A stretch of 60,922 nucleotides of DNA from Bacillota bacterium (GCA_021769885.1 JAETSA010000011.1:1-60922); one strand, 5' to 3'. Numbered from the stretch's first letter, positions 35,280 to 45,022 are shown. Notes: generated by a model not told the origin, from the sequence alone. Program-made: numbers and translations.

Positions 35280-35362
35280 GGCTTGTGCTCCTTGTCAGTG
35301 CGAGAGGACGGGAGACAGTGTTGGGTCCTCTGCAAGACGCTCGGGTTATAAAATCATTTTGA

Positions 35363-35407
35363 ATACAAACAGGCTATCGGTCATAAATTTTGACAGTCTG
35401 TTTGTAT
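35363..35407 (-). terminator. Hairpin downstream of the Tam-like gene
   Basis: ATACAAACAG (35363-35372) pairs with CTGTTTGTAT (35398-35407) with additional pairing inward. It separates the methyltransferase gene from the island. Confidence 0.55.
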
Positions 35408-35412
35408 CTGGA

Positions 35413-36171
35413 CTATTTCTTCGCTGTAAAAAAGAACCGATTGAATTTGAAAATGACCTCTCCGTGTTTGGTTACGGGATAGGCTTTCTGCACTTTTTGT
35501 AAAATTCGGTTTTCAAATTCGGTTTGTTCTTCGGAGTTCAGCACATCCAGATACGGGCGAAGCCGTGTACTGCGCACCCATTCTATTAAAGAATGATGCG
35601 ACGGCATAATATGATAATAGGCGGTTTCCCACATATCAAAGTTACTTGCGCACGAAGATAAAATTTCGTGGTATTTGTCGGGCGATAGCCCATCATTTTG
35701 CACAAAGTGCACCTCGGAAAAATCCCATTCGGATTCTGCCGCAACCTCGCGGATGATTTGGAACAACGGTTCTCGCTGACTCATCGGTATTTGCACGGCG
35801 AACGTGCCGTTTTCTTTTAAATTAGACATCAGCTTCGGAATCAGCGTTTCATGTGCGGGCAGCCACTGCAGGCAGGCGTTGGAAAACAATAAATCGTAAT
35901 GCCCTGTCAAATTGTCTGCCGAGCCGAACTGAAACGATATATCGCTGTGTGCGGCACGGGCTTTCGAGAGCATCGTTTCGGAATTGTCAATCCCGCAGAT
36001 TTCCGCGTGCGGAAACACCGATTTTAGAATCGCCGTGCTGTTCCCCGGACCGCATCCGATATCCGCAACCGTTTTCGGATTGCATTCCCGTATACGGTTT
36101 GCAAGGTCGATTGCAGGTTGTGTGCGCTGTTTCTGAAATTGTAAATAGCTTTCCGGATTCCATTCAGACAT
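35413..36171 (-). CDS. Class I SAM methyltransferase, trans-aconitate methyltransferase-like
   Basis: A 252-residue Rossmann methyltransferase with motif I VADIGCGPGNST (about residue 35), acidic motif II GIDNSETML, and the Tam-like post-motif FSNACLQWLPAHETLIPKL. It starts MSEWNPESYLQFQ, close to the Tam start pattern. Tam detoxifies trans-aconitate formed from cis-aconitate; small-molecule methylation of another acid is possible. ATG at 36171 has AGGAG at good spacing. Confidence 0.85.
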   Translation of the reverse strand: MSEWNPESYLQFQKQRTQPAIDLANRIRECNPKTVADIGCGPGNSTAILKSVFPHAEICGIDNSETMLSKARAAHSDISFQFGSADNLTGHYDLLFSNACLQWLPAHETLIPKLMSNLKENGTFAVQIPMSQREPLFQIIREVAAESEWDFSEVHFVQNDGLSPDKYHEILSSCASNFDMWETAYYHIMPSHHSLIEWVRSTRLRPYLDVLNSEEQTEFENRILQKVQKAYPVTKHGEVIFKFNRFFFTAKK

Positions 36172-36433
36172 AAAGACTCCTGTAAGGATTACGCCGCTCG
36201 ACACTGCCTTCCGCGGCTTGTTTTGGCGTTATTGCCGCTTCTAAGAATATGTTCTGCTACAATTATAAGTGATTTCATTTGGAAATTCAACATAAAAAGC
36301 TTAGAATATGCACTGTAAACTGAAAGGTTTTCGGCAAGGAAAAAAGCAAAACAGGCAATCTTCCGAAAGGACGACCGCCTGTTTTTTGCCGATATGCGAT
36401 TTTTGCGTTTTAAACTGCCCGCAAGGCAAAGCA

Positions 36434-37264
36434 CTATGCTAAAAATTCGGATGTGTTTTCATAATCCTTTACCCGTTCGCGGTTGTTTTCCACGATTCTT
36501 TCTGTAAAGGACAGCTTTGTTTTTCTTCGTTTCAGCGACTCGGTAAATCTTCTGGAAACGGCGATAAATATAATAAAGATGTAAGGCATACCGAGATTCG
36601 TTTCCAACAGGGAATTGATAATCATCGGGGAGAATGCGCTTACATTCATACCCGTAACGCCGAGATTTGCGGAGCGGATACCGCCGAGATAAAGTCCGAT
36701 TTCCCAGCCTGCCTGCACAAGAATGCCGATAATCAGCAGCCACAGAATATTGACGCGTTCGTCTTTTTTCTTTCGCGACATATTCCAAACAAACAGCAGT
36801 ACGTAGCCGACAAACAGAATCAACGCCATCCAGCCGTGGTATGCGCCTGTTTCACGCCAAATGGTGATGGTGTAATTGTGCGGACCGAAGGTCTTGGTCA
36901 GCAGCGGACAGCAAATCCACCAGCCTAAAATCAGCGTTGTCCATTCAAATAGGTTTTTGTCTTTGGAAATCCACAGCCAAATCCAAGCAAAGTTGGTAAA
37001 TCCGTAGCTCATAGACATCCACAACAGCACCCAAAAGAGCTGACTTTCCGTGCCCTCAACGCCGTTCATCAGCAGGTGGCGCGAGCCGGTTGCAAGATGA
37101 AAAATGCCGAAGTCCACAATCTGATACAGTATGCCGGCAAGTACACCCACAATCACGGTGGTGTATTTCTTTTTGTAGAAAAGCAACCCGATAAACAGTG
37201 CTAAAAACGCGATGTCCAGCCACATATAAAACGGCTCAAACACCCTTTGTGCAACAACTTCCAT
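36434..37264 (-). CDS. Polytopic membrane protein of unknown function
   Basis: A 276-residue protein with about seven hydrophobic segments and a charged cytoplasmic tail (RRFTESLKRRKTKLSF). Tryptophan-rich loops (FTNFAWIWLWISK, LGWWICCPLLTK) are conspicuous. No transporter or enzyme motif is recognised. AAGGGG lies ahead of the ATG. It stands alone between the Tam-like gene and the arsenic-type operon, with about 250 gene-free bases upstream in which nothing notable is seen. Confidence 0.8.
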   Translation of the reverse strand: MEVVAQRVFEPFYMWLDIAFLALFIGLLFYKKKYTTVIVGVLAGILYQIVDFGIFHLATGSRHLLMNGVEGTESQLFWVLLWMSMSYGFTNFAWIWLWISKDKNLFEWTTLILGWWICCPLLTKTFGPHNYTITIWRETGAYHGWMALILFVGYVLLFVWNMSRKKKDERVNILWLLIIGILVQAGWEIGLYLGGIRSANLGVTGMNVSAFSPMIINSLLETNLGMPYIFIIFIAVSRRFTESLKRRKTKLSFTERIVENNRERVKDYENTSEFLA

Positions 37265-37512
37265 TCACATTCCCCTTTAAATTGTATTTTTGCATACGGC
37301 TTACAACTTTAGTTTAACATAGAATTAAAATAATGCAATAGATTATTTTAGTTGTTGCAGGTATTTTATTTGTTTTTTTTGATGGCAAAAGCCATTATTC
37401 TGCCATCGTCATAGAGAATATTCGCTTAATAAACTGTGGATAACAGTAATACTTTTTGAATCAGATTCTATAAATGAGGTTTTTGCCTATTCTGTCTTTT
37501 TCATTTCCGTTT

Positions 37513-37893
37513 TTAATGTCCTAACTTTTGTAATAAAGCTAAGACATCATTTGCTTTCAATACCTTGCCCATAGCCACGACCTTTTCGTTGACAACAAGG
37601 GCGGGCATACGCATAACACCGTATTCCATTACTTTCTGCATATCCGTAATGTATTCCACCTCTACGGAAATCCCCATATCGTTTACTGCCTGTTTTGCGT
37701 TCTCATACTGTTCGTGACAGGATTTACAGCCTGCGCCTAACACCTTAATACAGCAGATTTCACCCTTTGCTTCAGGGCAACAGTTATTATTTGTGGTTTT
37801 TTCTGCCGTACCTGTCGGGCAACCGCAACGACAAGCTGGGGCAGGTGTTTTCTTTTCTTCTTCTTTTTTCTTTCCGAAATGAAATAATGCCAT
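37513..37893 (-). CDS. Cysteine-rich thioredoxin-like redox protein
   Basis: A 126-residue protein. The C-terminal 80 residues match the small thioredoxin-fold 'redox-active disulfide protein 2' group with active site GAGCKSCHEQYENA and cis-proline region MRMPALVVN. The N-terminal 45 residues are lysine-rich, then carry clustered cysteines (ACRCGCP, NNNCCPEA, EICC), nine Cys in all. Such proteins are linked to ArsP-like permeases. The extra cysteines suggest metal or metalloid binding. Strong AGGAGG precedes the ATG; it is 18 bases after the permease gene. Confidence 0.85.
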   Translation of the reverse strand: MALFHFGKKKEEEKKTPAPACRCGCPTGTAEKTTNNNCCPEAKGEICCIKVLGAGCKSCHEQYENAKQAVNDMGISVEVEYITDMQKVMEYGVMRMPALVVNEKVVAMGKVLKANDVLALLQKLGH

Positions 37894-37911
37894 AGTGATA
37901 ACCTCCTGAAA

Positions 37912-38925
37912 TTAAACAATGAAATATTGTATTGCGTTGAAGAAATAACCTACAACGATAATACCGACTGTGCATATGGCAATGAAAATGCCGAGCAGCT
38001 TAGGCTTAACCGCTTTGCGAAGCATAATCATTGACGGGAGAGAAAGGGTAGTTACACCCATCATAAAAGAAAGGACAACGCCGAGTAAAGCGCCTTTGGC
38101 GAGCAAGGCTTCTGCAATCGGGATTGTGCCGAAAATATCCGCATACATCGGAACGCCTGCGATAGTAGCAAGCACAACACCAAACGGATTGTTATCCCCA
38201 AGCACCTTGACAATGAAATCTTCGGGTATCCAGTTGTGAATAATTGCACCGATACCGACACCGATTAACACATAAGGCGCGACCTTTTGAGCTGTTGCAA
38301 CGACCTGTTCGAGGGCATATTTCATACGGCCTTTGAAATGCAATTCTTCCTGCGGAAGGTGGGTAGCGTGACCGTTTCGGATATATTCTTCCACTTGATT
38401 TTCAAGGTGCAGTTTTTGGGTAAGCGTACCGCCGACAACAGCAATTGCCAAACCGAGAACAACATACAAAACGGCAACTTTCCAACCGAATATGCTCATC
38501 AGTAAAACAAGGCTGCCGAGGTCAACCATTGGCGAAGAAATCAAAAATGAAAATGTAACGCCAAGCGGCAAACCCGCACTTGTAAATCCAATAAACAGCG
38601 GAATAGAGGAACACGAACAAAACGGCGTTACCGTACCAAGTAATGCGGCAATGATATTTGCCCATATCCCGTGAAAATGCCCAAGTATCTTTTTTGTTCT
38701 TTCGGGTGGAAAATAGCTTTGAATATACGAAATAATCAAAATCAACACACCGAGCAGTACCATAATTTTTATGGTATCGTAAATAAAGAACTGAATGCTG
38801 CCGCCTACTCTGCTTGTAGTATCTAAACCGCAGGCATTCAATATAGTTGATATGAGCCTACTCAGCCAACCCATACCGAGGACTTCATTTTGAAAGAAAT
38901 CCCAAGCGTTTTTGAATGCTGTCAT
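37912..38925 (-). CDS. Permease of the ArsP/DUF318 family
   Basis: A 337-residue membrane protein with about eight helices. The family signature FCSCSSIPLFIGFTSAGLP and SFLISSPMVDLGSLV are present. ArsP members export trivalent organoarsenicals; others in the family have unknown metalloid or sulfur-related substrates. It forms an operon with the ArsR regulator upstream (39034) and the thioredoxin-like gene downstream. GAAGGAGA precedes the ATG. Confidence 0.88.
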   Translation of the reverse strand: MTAFKNAWDFFQNEVLGMGWLSRLISTILNACGLDTTSRVGGSIQFFIYDTIKIMVLLGVLILIISYIQSYFPPERTKKILGHFHGIWANIIAALLGTVTPFCSCSSIPLFIGFTSAGLPLGVTFSFLISSPMVDLGSLVLLMSIFGWKVAVLYVVLGLAIAVVGGTLTQKLHLENQVEEYIRNGHATHLPQEELHFKGRMKYALEQVVATAQKVAPYVLIGVGIGAIIHNWIPEDFIVKVLGDNNPFGVVLATIAGVPMYADIFGTIPIAEALLAKGALLGVVLSFMMGVTTLSLPSMIMLRKAVKPKLLGIFIAICTVGIIVVGYFFNAIQYFIV

Positions 38926-39033
38926 AGAAAGTCTCCTTCATATAGTTATATTGAAATATGTCGATGTATTGGTGGCTTTATAAGCCGTGCGGAAAAGTAA
39001 TCTGTAAATTTACTTTTCACAGCACGACTTTTT

Positions 39034-39315
39034 TCATTCAGCATCGAGTGTAGTCAACTGCGCCAAACATTCCTTTGCTTGTTCCACGCCTTTTTTTGAA
39101 ATGGAATAATGCGTCCATTTGCCCTCTTTTCGACCGACAACAATCCCGGCGTCGCAAAGTATTTTCATATGGTGAGAAAGTGTGGGCTGTGTCACATTTA
39201 TTTCTTCCAACAGCTTACAGGCACATTTTTCGCCCGAACGCAGTAGCTTGATAATTTTGATACGGTTTTCATCACAAAATGCTTTGAAGATTGCCGCAGT
39301 TCTTCTTTCGTCCAT
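39034..39315 (-). CDS. ArsR/SmtB-family metalloregulator
   Basis: A 93-residue winged-helix repressor (VTQPTLSHHMKILCDAGIVVGRKEGKWTHYSIS). The alpha-3 region reads EKCACKLLEE, with two cysteines placed like the ELCVCDL arsenite site of ArsR. It probably senses arsenite/antimonite or a related metalloid and controls the permease and thioredoxin-like genes downstream. The Shine-Dalgarno is weak. A consensus promoter and operator dyad precede it. Confidence 0.92.
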   Translation of the reverse strand: MDERRTAAIFKAFCDENRIKIIKLLRSGEKCACKLLEEINVTQPTLSHHMKILCDAGIVVGRKEGKWTHYSISKKGVEQAKECLAQLTTLDAE

Positions 39316-39330
39316 CTCTCTAAATCACTT

Positions 39331-39381
39331 CCCATAGATAATTGTCTATGCATTATTATATGCATCATATAGAAAAATGTC
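39331..39381 (-). promoter_or_regulatory. arsR promoter and operator
   Basis: Minus-strand TTGACA (39376-39381), 17-base spacer, TATAAT (39353-39358): a full consensus. Downstream CATAGA-N6-TCTATG (39331-39348) overlaps the expected transcription start and is the likely ArsR operator. Confidence 0.85.
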
Positions 39382-39494
39382 AATATATTTTCGAGATTTT
39401 TCAAAAAGAAAAAGCGGTAAGGAAAAAATTTCTACCGCCCAATATACTATGAGAAAGTCAATTCTGTATTCAAAATAACAACGCTAATAAAAGT

Positions 39495-39527
39495 AATAGC
39501 AGACAGCAAAAATTGCCGTCTGCTATT
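39495..39527 (-). terminator. guaA terminator
   Basis: AATAGCAGAC (39495-39504) and GTCTGCTATT (39518-39527) form a stem extended inward by partial pairing, 10 bases after the guaA stop. Confidence 0.75.
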
Positions 39528-39537
39528 TATAAGTGAA

Positions 39538-41067
39538 TCATTCCCACTCCACCGTTCCGGGGGGTTTGGAGGTGATGTCATAGACGACGCGGTTGACGTG
39601 TTCGACCTCGTTGGTGATGCGGTTGGAAACACGCGCGAGCAAATCATAGGGAATCTGCGCCCAGTCTGCGGTCATAAAGTTGTCCGTTGTGACGGCACGC
39701 AGGGCGATTAAATGGTCGTAGGTTCTGTGGTCACCCATCACGCCGACGGTTTTCACGTTCGGCAGGACGGCGAAGAATTGGCTTAATTGCTTCTCGTAGC
39801 CCGTTTTTGCCATTTCATCGCGGAAAATGGCATCTGCTTCTTGCAGAATGCGTACCTTTTCCGCCGTAATCTCCCCGATGATGCGCACACCGAGACCGGG
39901 CCCCGGGAACGGCTGACGCCAAACGAGCTCTTTCGGAATGCCCAGTTTTTCGCCGACGGCGCGGACTTCATCCTTAAACAAGTCGCACAGCGGCTCGATG
40001 ATGCCCTCAAATTCAATATCTTCGGGCATTTTGACGCGGTTGTGATGTGTCTTGATGACATCCGCATCCCCCTTGCCCGATTCAATGCAGTCGGGATAAA
40101 TCGTGCCCTGCGCGAAGAAGCCCTTGTCCGCCTCTTTGCGGATTTCGTTCCAAAATACGTTATAAAATTCCGTGCCGATAATTTTGCGCTTTTCTTCGGG
40201 GTCGGTCACGCCCTTGAGCTTTTCCAAAAATACATCCTGACAGTTGACGCGCACAAAAGTCATATCGAAAAGTGTGGTGAAGGTCTTTTCAACGAAATCG
40301 CCTTCATCCTTGCGCATCAACCCTTGGTCAACGAATACGCAGGTTAGCTGTTTGCCGACCGCGCGGGAAAGGAGTCCCGCCGCAACAGAGGAATCCACAC
40401 CGCCCGAAAGCCCGAGGATGACCTTTTTGTCGCCGATTTTTTCGCGCAGGGACTGCACGGTCTTTTCAATAAAATTGTCCATTACCCAGTCGCCTGTGCA
40501 GTGGCAGATGACGTACAGGAAATTGTGGAGCACCTGTTTGCCGAACTGTGAGTGCGTGACCTCAGGGTGGAACTGCACGGCGTAAAGGTTCTCGGCGCGA
40601 TTTTCCATCGCGGCACAGGGGCAGTCGTCGGTCGTGCCGACAATTTCGAAGCCCTCGGGGGCTTCCGAAATATAGTCCGTATGGCTCATCCACATCACGC
40701 TTTTTTCGGGAATCCCCTTAAACAGCGGACTTTTGGTGTTGACCGTCACTTGGATTTTACCGTATTCCGAAACGGGCGCGGTCACCACTTTTCCGCCGCG
40801 CATCCACGCGACAAGCTGACAGCCGTAGCAAATGCCGAGTACAGGGATGCCTAAATCCAATATTTCCTTTGGATAATGCGGCGATGCCATATCGAATACA
40901 GAATTCGGCCCGCCCGTAAAAATGATGCCCTTGTAATTTCGCGCCCGGATTTCAGCAAGAGGCGTGGTGTAGGGCAGAATTTCGGCATACACGTTGTTGT
41001 CGCGCACACGGCGCGCAATCAGCTGATTGTACTGCCCGCCGAAATCCAAAACCAGAATTTTTTCCAT
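39538..41067 (-). CDS. guaA: GMP synthase (glutamine-hydrolysing)
   Basis: A 509-residue fused enzyme. The class I glutamine amidotransferase has the nucleophile elbow LGICYGCQ and the FHPEVTHS His/Glu. The ATP-pyrophosphatase P-loop is [13 protein letters not shown], and the C-terminal dimerisation domain ends GTVEWE. It converts XMP to GMP. ATG at 41067 is preceded by GGAAGA; the longer frame is upstream leader. No purine riboswitch is visible in the leader. Confidence 0.98.
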   Translation of the reverse strand: MEKILVLDFGGQYNQLIARRVRDNNVYAEILPYTTPLAEIRARNYKGIIFTGGPNSVFDMASPHYPKEILDLGIPVLGICYGCQLVAWMRGGKVVTAPVSEYGKIQVTVNTKSPLFKGIPEKSVMWMSHTDYISEAPEGFEIVGTTDDCPCAAMENRAENLYAVQFHPEVTHSQFGKQVLHNFLYVICHCTGDWVMDNFIEKTVQSLREKIGDKKVILGLSGGVDSSVAAGLLSRAVGKQLTCVFVDQGLMRKDEGDFVEKTFTTLFDMTFVRVNCQDVFLEKLKGVTDPEEKRKIIGTEFYNVFWNEIRKEADKGFFAQGTIYPDCIESGKGDADVIKTHHNRVKMPEDIEFEGIIEPLCDLFKDEVRAVGEKLGIPKELVWRQPFPGPGLGVRIIGEITAEKVRILQEADAIFRDEMAKTGYEKQLSQFFAVLPNVKTVGVMGDHRTYDHLIALRAVTTDNFMTADWAQIPYDLLARVSNRITNEVEHVNRVVYDITSKPPGTVEWE

Positions 41068-41098
41068 ATCAGTCTTCCTAACGTAATTTAATTTAAGT

Positions 41099-41128
41099 AT
41101 TTTACCACAAATGACAGACGTATTGCAA
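41099..41128 (-). promoter_or_regulatory. Candidate guaA promoter
   Basis: Minus-strand TTGCAA (41123-41128), 18-base spacer, TAAAAT (41099-41104). Confidence 0.55.
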
Positions 41129-41151
41129 TAGAAAACCATGCAAAAACAGAG

Positions 41152-41184
41152 AAGAGCAGGTGCCGATTTTTCAGCGCCTGCTCT
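41152..41184 (-). terminator. Hairpin after the YjdF-like gene
   Basis: AAGAGCAGG (from 41152) pairs with CCTGCTCTT (to 41184), 12 bases after the stop codon at 41197; only a modest T tract follows on the minus strand. Confidence 0.65.
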
Positions 41185-41196
41185 TTGTAAATTCGT

Positions 41197-41970
41197 TTAT
41201 TTTGCCGCTTTGGCTTTTTGCTTTTTCAGTTCCGCTTTGGTCTGCGGTGCAAACAAAAGGTTTACATTGTTTTTGCCGGTGTGATGATAGGGCTTGATTT
41301 TCAAAATAATCCACGCGATTACAGCACCGACGGTGTTGCAGATGATGTCTTCCATCGTGTCAATCAATGCCCAGCGCATATCGTCGAGCGCGGGAATGAC
41401 GTTCGGCAGCTTGACGCCGTATTGTGCGGATGCCTCTTTGGCAAGTTCCAAAGACCAGTGCTGGGAATCGCCGCCCGCGATTTGGTCAAACGTAAATTCA
41501 AACAGCTCCCAGCCCGTGCCTGCAAAGAACGAGAAGCCGAACGCGCAAAGCACGGCGATTGCCGCACTGCACTGCACCTTGTCGCGTTTTTGCATTGCCA
41601 CAACGATTTCATACCCTGCGAATGCGCCGGCAAGACCGCCGACTGCGTGGAACACAAGGTCATATTCGGGAACGCTGTAATAGAAATTCAGATATGCGCC
41701 GCCGAACGAGGCGAGGAAAAGTCCGGGTGCTAAGAAATCCTGAATATAAGAGGGGATGTTTCGGAGAAAGGTCTTTTTGGGGAACATCTGAAAAATTTCC
41801 CAAAGGAACATCAGCACGAGATTTGCCGCGGTTTGCAGGGACTGTTGGACGTCCTTGCGGAAAAAGATGGAATCAATCAACGCACCGAGCATCACCGCAC
41901 GCAAAAGCCACCAGAATACGATTTCCCATTTTTTTGCATTCTCCAAAAGCCGCTGTATGTATGCTTTCAT
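41197..41970 (-). CDS. YjdF/DUF2238-like integral membrane protein
   Basis: A 257-residue membrane protein with six or so helices. Conserved-looking stretches YDLVFHAVGGLAGAFAGYE, FFAGTGWELFEFTFD and ALIDTMEDIICNTVGAVIA match the pattern of YjdF-type membrane proteins of unknown function, with acidic and histidine residues inside the membrane. The C-terminus is lysine-rich. AAGGGG precedes ATG at 41970. Monocistronic, bounded by hairpins on both sides. Confidence 0.75.
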   Translation of the reverse strand: MKAYIQRLLENAKKWEIVFWWLLRAVMLGALIDSIFFRKDVQQSLQTAANLVLMFLWEIFQMFPKKTFLRNIPSYIQDFLAPGLFLASFGGAYLNFYYSVPEYDLVFHAVGGLAGAFAGYEIVVAMQKRDKVQCSAAIAVLCAFGFSFFAGTGWELFEFTFDQIAGGDSQHWSLELAKEASAQYGVKLPNVIPALDDMRWALIDTMEDIICNTVGAVIAWIILKIKPYHHTGKNNVNLLFAPQTKAELKKQKAKAAK

Positions 41971-42153
41971 ACGAACCCCTTTCACTGCCGCCGTGCATTG
42001 CGATTGCGACAGACTATTTGTCATTTTGTTATTTGCGCTTGCTTATATAATACCAATAAAACACATTTAGGGCAAGCCTTTTTTGAACAAAAAACGGGAA
42101 AGTGTAAAAAAATTCAAAGAATTGCGCGAAATTTCCGATTTCAGCGCAAAACA

Positions 42154-42188
42154 AAACGCCATCCTGCAAGCCGTGCAGGATGGCGTTT
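42154..42188. terminator. Strong symmetrical terminator hairpin
   Basis: AAACGCCATCCTGCA (42154-42168) pairs perfectly with TGCAGGATGGCGTTT (42174-42188), loop of 5. It follows the gene at 42217 on the minus strand. Confidence 0.85.
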
Positions 42189-42216
42189 GGGGGCTTTAGA
42201 AGTGCGAACAGGATTT

Positions 42217-42744
42217 TTATCCGTGCGTTTTAAAAAATCGGTGTTTTGAAAAAGGCTGAATCCAAGAAACTGCTACAACGGTCAACCCAACAGACAGAAC
42301 GCCCAGCAACCATATTGTCAGTTTATTAAGCCAAAGAAAGACCGCAAAGAGAAGTGCAGAGAGAATGATTAAAATGCATATAGCCAATTTTTGTAGTTGA
42401 AAGCGCGCTTTTCCCTGTGAAACATACGATTTAAACTGTGCATCGGACAGAACTGCTTCCGTTAGAGTGCGGTCAATCTGTTTTGCGATTTTGTTGTATT
42501 CTGCAATTCCAACGGATACCGAAACGGCAATCCCAAAGAATATCAGAAGCAGTGCAGCCATCGGATTGATTTTTTCCTGTACCCAACTGTCGCATCCGGC
42601 AACGATGATCAGTATAAGAAAAAGGGATAGAAGATATTTAAAATTTAACTTGAAGCCTTCGGCATTTTTGCCTCGGTAAATTTTGCCGTCTTCGGTATAG
42701 CAGTAATACTCTTGACCGTTGTCAAAAAAACATACATATTTCAT
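42217..42744 (-). CDS. Small membrane protein of unknown function
   Basis: A 175-residue protein with four hydrophobic segments in two pairs (about 34-75 and 120-165) separated by a charged, probably cytoplasmic loop (NKIAKQIDRTLTEAVLSDAQFKSYV). The N-terminus MKYVCFFDNGQEYYCYTEDGKIYRG looks like a small soluble beta unit. No family is recognised and the ribosome binding site is weak. It lies 25 bases after the lipoprotein gene and may be co-transcribed with it. Confidence 0.7.
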   Translation of the reverse strand: MKYVCFFDNGQEYYCYTEDGKIYRGKNAEGFKLNFKYLLSLFLILIIVAGCDSWVQEKINPMAALLLIFFGIAVSVSVGIAEYNKIAKQIDRTLTEAVLSDAQFKSYVSQGKARFQLQKLAICILIILSALLFAVFLWLNKLTIWLLGVLSVGLTVVAVSWIQPFSKHRFFKTHG

Positions 42745-42769
42745 AAGCTTTTTACTCTGTTACGCCCCG

Positions 42770-45022
42770 TCAGTTCACCCGCAGGCATTGCATCGGTTCT
42801 ACGGTAATGGAGTTCACCGTCACAGCGGTGTCGTTATAATTGCAGTACAGCAGGATGCTGTTGTTGTATTCGGTCTTATAGACGCCGTCCTGCACCTTTT
42901 CGTGCGCTGTCATCCGCGCGCCGCGCAGGTCGGTCAAAAGACCGCTTGCCGTCAGATATTGCTCGGCGGCTTTGGTGATTTGTGTGTCGTAATAATAGAG
43001 ATTGTCTAAATCGGTGTTCTCCGTTTTTGTATAGCTCCAGCAAAAGCTCGGCAGTGCGCCGTATTCTATTGCGCGCAGAACCGCCTCGTCGGCATTGTCT
43101 GTCAGATTGGCGGGGGTGTGCGCATATTCCACAATGCCGTGCAGAACCATTTGCAAAAACGGCACGGCGTAATAATTCGGTTCTTCCGGATAGGCGGTAC
43201 TGCTCGGCAGGTCGGCAACGACGTCTGCGTTTTTCAGCATATAGATGTTGCCCGTATCCACCATCAGCGTGTGCCCGGCGGAAAGCGCCGCCGCCTGCGC
43301 GGAGAGCAGATTTGCCGCGCCTGTGCGGCTGAATGTGTCACCTGTGTAGTCCGAATACAAATATTTGCCGGCGTCGTCAATGCAGTAGCCGTCGAAATCC
43401 AAATCCTGCATATCCACAATGAAATCATTGACGTATTCGTCTAAATCCGCAAGCCTTACCGTGAAGCGCGACTGCGTTTCTCGTCCTGCAAAGCCGAAAA
43501 ACGGATTTTCCGCTGTGTAGCCGACCGCTTTGCCGTCTAATCCCTTTGCCGCGCAGGCGCTCGGCAAAGCACTCTTTTTTTGGAACGAAACAATGTCTGT
43601 GTTCAGATACATTGTAAACTGCTGGGTATGGACATACTGCGCCAATGCGTCAAAGGATTTTTGATTGCCGAGTCCCCGAATCGGCTCGCTTTTGCTCAAA
43701 AGACCTTGGTTGTTTGCGCCGTCCAAAACACCGTTGCAGCGCAAATAAATATTGTTGACGCTTTTCGCTTTCATCAGCTTTAAAAGCTCTAGGGTTTGGC
43801 TGTAATCGGTCAGTACCTCGGTGCGGTTCGGATTGTTTTTTGCCGCCGCATTTTGCACGGTGAGCAAAAACGGCAGATATTCCGTTTGCTTCGCGGTTTT
43901 TGTGGAAAGCACGCCGTTTCGAATCAAAAGCTCGCGGCACGCCGCTGCCATACCCGAATAGCTTGCGTTTTTGTCGGAAAGGAATCGGTAGCAGACTGTG
44001 ACATCGCCTGTGTACGCATTGCCTGTGCGCAGAATTTGCTTGCCCGTTTCCCCGCTGCAAACGGCGTCCGTTACGCGGAAGGTTGCCCCGACGCGGCTGT
44101 AAGAGTTTGTACCTTTTGAAACAAATTCGTGAATTTCCGAAATCGCGTCTCCGCTCTCAATTAGTGCCAAAAATGCATTGTTGCCGCTTTTCATACCGTA
44201 AGCGGGCACAAGTGCGGGCATACGGAGTTCGCCGTCGGATGAAGCGGCTTTGAGTGCCAAATCGTCGCCGTAGGGCACAAAGGTGCGTGTTTCGTATTCG
44301 CCGACGAAGCCCTCGCCGATTTTTTCCACCGCACCACAGCCGTCGGGCACGAATATATAGTCCTCCGCGCCCGCTTTTTCAACCGCGCCGAAGAAATCCA
44401 ATACGGTAAGAGACTCGAGCGTGTAGCCCTCGCTTAAAAGAATATCCCCGCAGTTGATTTTGACGCGCAGTGCGCCGTCCGAAAGGACATAGGAAACGGT
44501 GACCGAAGCATAAAGACTGCCCTCGGGGACGTCACTGAAGGCGCAGTCGGCGGTTGCCTTATCCGGCGCCATATCGTAGGTGACCTGGATGCCGTTTTCA
44601 ATCGGTTTAAAAGATGCGGTTTCAAATGCGACGGCATTTTCCTGTGAATTGAGTATATACAGCTGATTTCCCCGCGAAACGCGCAAAGTCAGCACGGTGG
44701 GGTCAACGATGTCTGCCGCCTCCGAGGTCTGCGGCAGGCTGTACCACATTTTGCCTGTATTCGTTTCTTCTACGGCAATCGCATAGGTTTCGCTGTCAAA
44801 ATACAGCGCGATCAAGCCCGATTTTCCGACATAAACAAGATTTTCACGCGCGGAGAAATGATATTTTTGCGCGGTAAAGTCTGTACCGACGGTCTGGCGC
44901 GTACCGATTTTTTGCGAAGTGATTTTTCCGCCCGCAGAGCAGCCCGTGAAAAGTAAAGTCACCGCAAGTGATACCCCAAGCACGCGCCGCAATACGTGTT
45001 TCAAACCGTTTGTTTTTCGCAT
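42770..45022 (-). CDS. Large DUF5696-like surface lipoprotein
   Basis: A 750-residue secreted protein. A signal peptide with lipobox LLFTGCSA predicts acylation at about Cys28. The body has an N-terminal beta-rich region of about 350 residues, then a section that looks like a TIM-barrel glycosidase fold (VNNIYLRCNG, YLNTDIVSF, DFDGYCIDDAGKYLYSDY, HTLMVDTGNIYML). This arrangement resembles DUF5696 proteins of clostridia, which often accompany sugar ABC transporters; none is present here. AGGAGAG precedes the ATG. A role in glycan binding or cleavage is an inference. Confidence 0.75.
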   Translation of the reverse strand: MRKTNGLKHVLRRVLGVSLAVTLLFTGCSAGGKITSQKIGTRQTVGTDFTAQKYHFSARENLVYVGKSGLIALYFDSETYAIAVEETNTGKMWYSLPQTSEAADIVDPTVLTLRVSRGNQLYILNSQENAVAFETASFKPIENGIQVTYDMAPDKATADCAFSDVPEGSLYASVTVSYVLSDGALRVKINCGDILLSEGYTLESLTVLDFFGAVEKAGAEDYIFVPDGCGAVEKIGEGFVGEYETRTFVPYGDDLALKAASSDGELRMPALVPAYGMKSGNNAFLALIESGDAISEIHEFVSKGTNSYSRVGATFRVTDAVCSGETGKQILRTGNAYTGDVTVCYRFLSDKNASYSGMAAACRELLIRNGVLSTKTAKQTEYLPFLLTVQNAAAKNNPNRTEVLTDYSQTLELLKLMKAKSVNNIYLRCNGVLDGANNQGLLSKSEPIRGLGNQKSFDALAQYVHTQQFTMYLNTDIVSFQKKSALPSACAAKGLDGKAVGYTAENPFFGFAGRETQSRFTVRLADLDEYVNDFIVDMQDLDFDGYCIDDAGKYLYSDYTGDTFSRTGAANLLSAQAAALSAGHTLMVDTGNIYMLKNADVVADLPSSTAYPEEPNYYAVPFLQMVLHGIVEYAHTPANLTDNADEAVLRAIEYGALPSFCWSYTKTENTDLDNLYYYDTQITKAAEQYLTASGLLTDLRGARMTAHEKVQDGVYKTEYNNSILLYCNYNDTAVTVNSITVEPMQCLRVN

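Noticed and set aside
32206-35412. Integrated prophage or transposon as carrier of the restriction island
   Set aside because: No integrase, transposase or flanking direct repeats are visible at either edge.
41068-41200. Purine riboswitch ahead of guaA
   Set aside because: The conserved core expected for a purine or PRPP aptamer is not found in the short leader.
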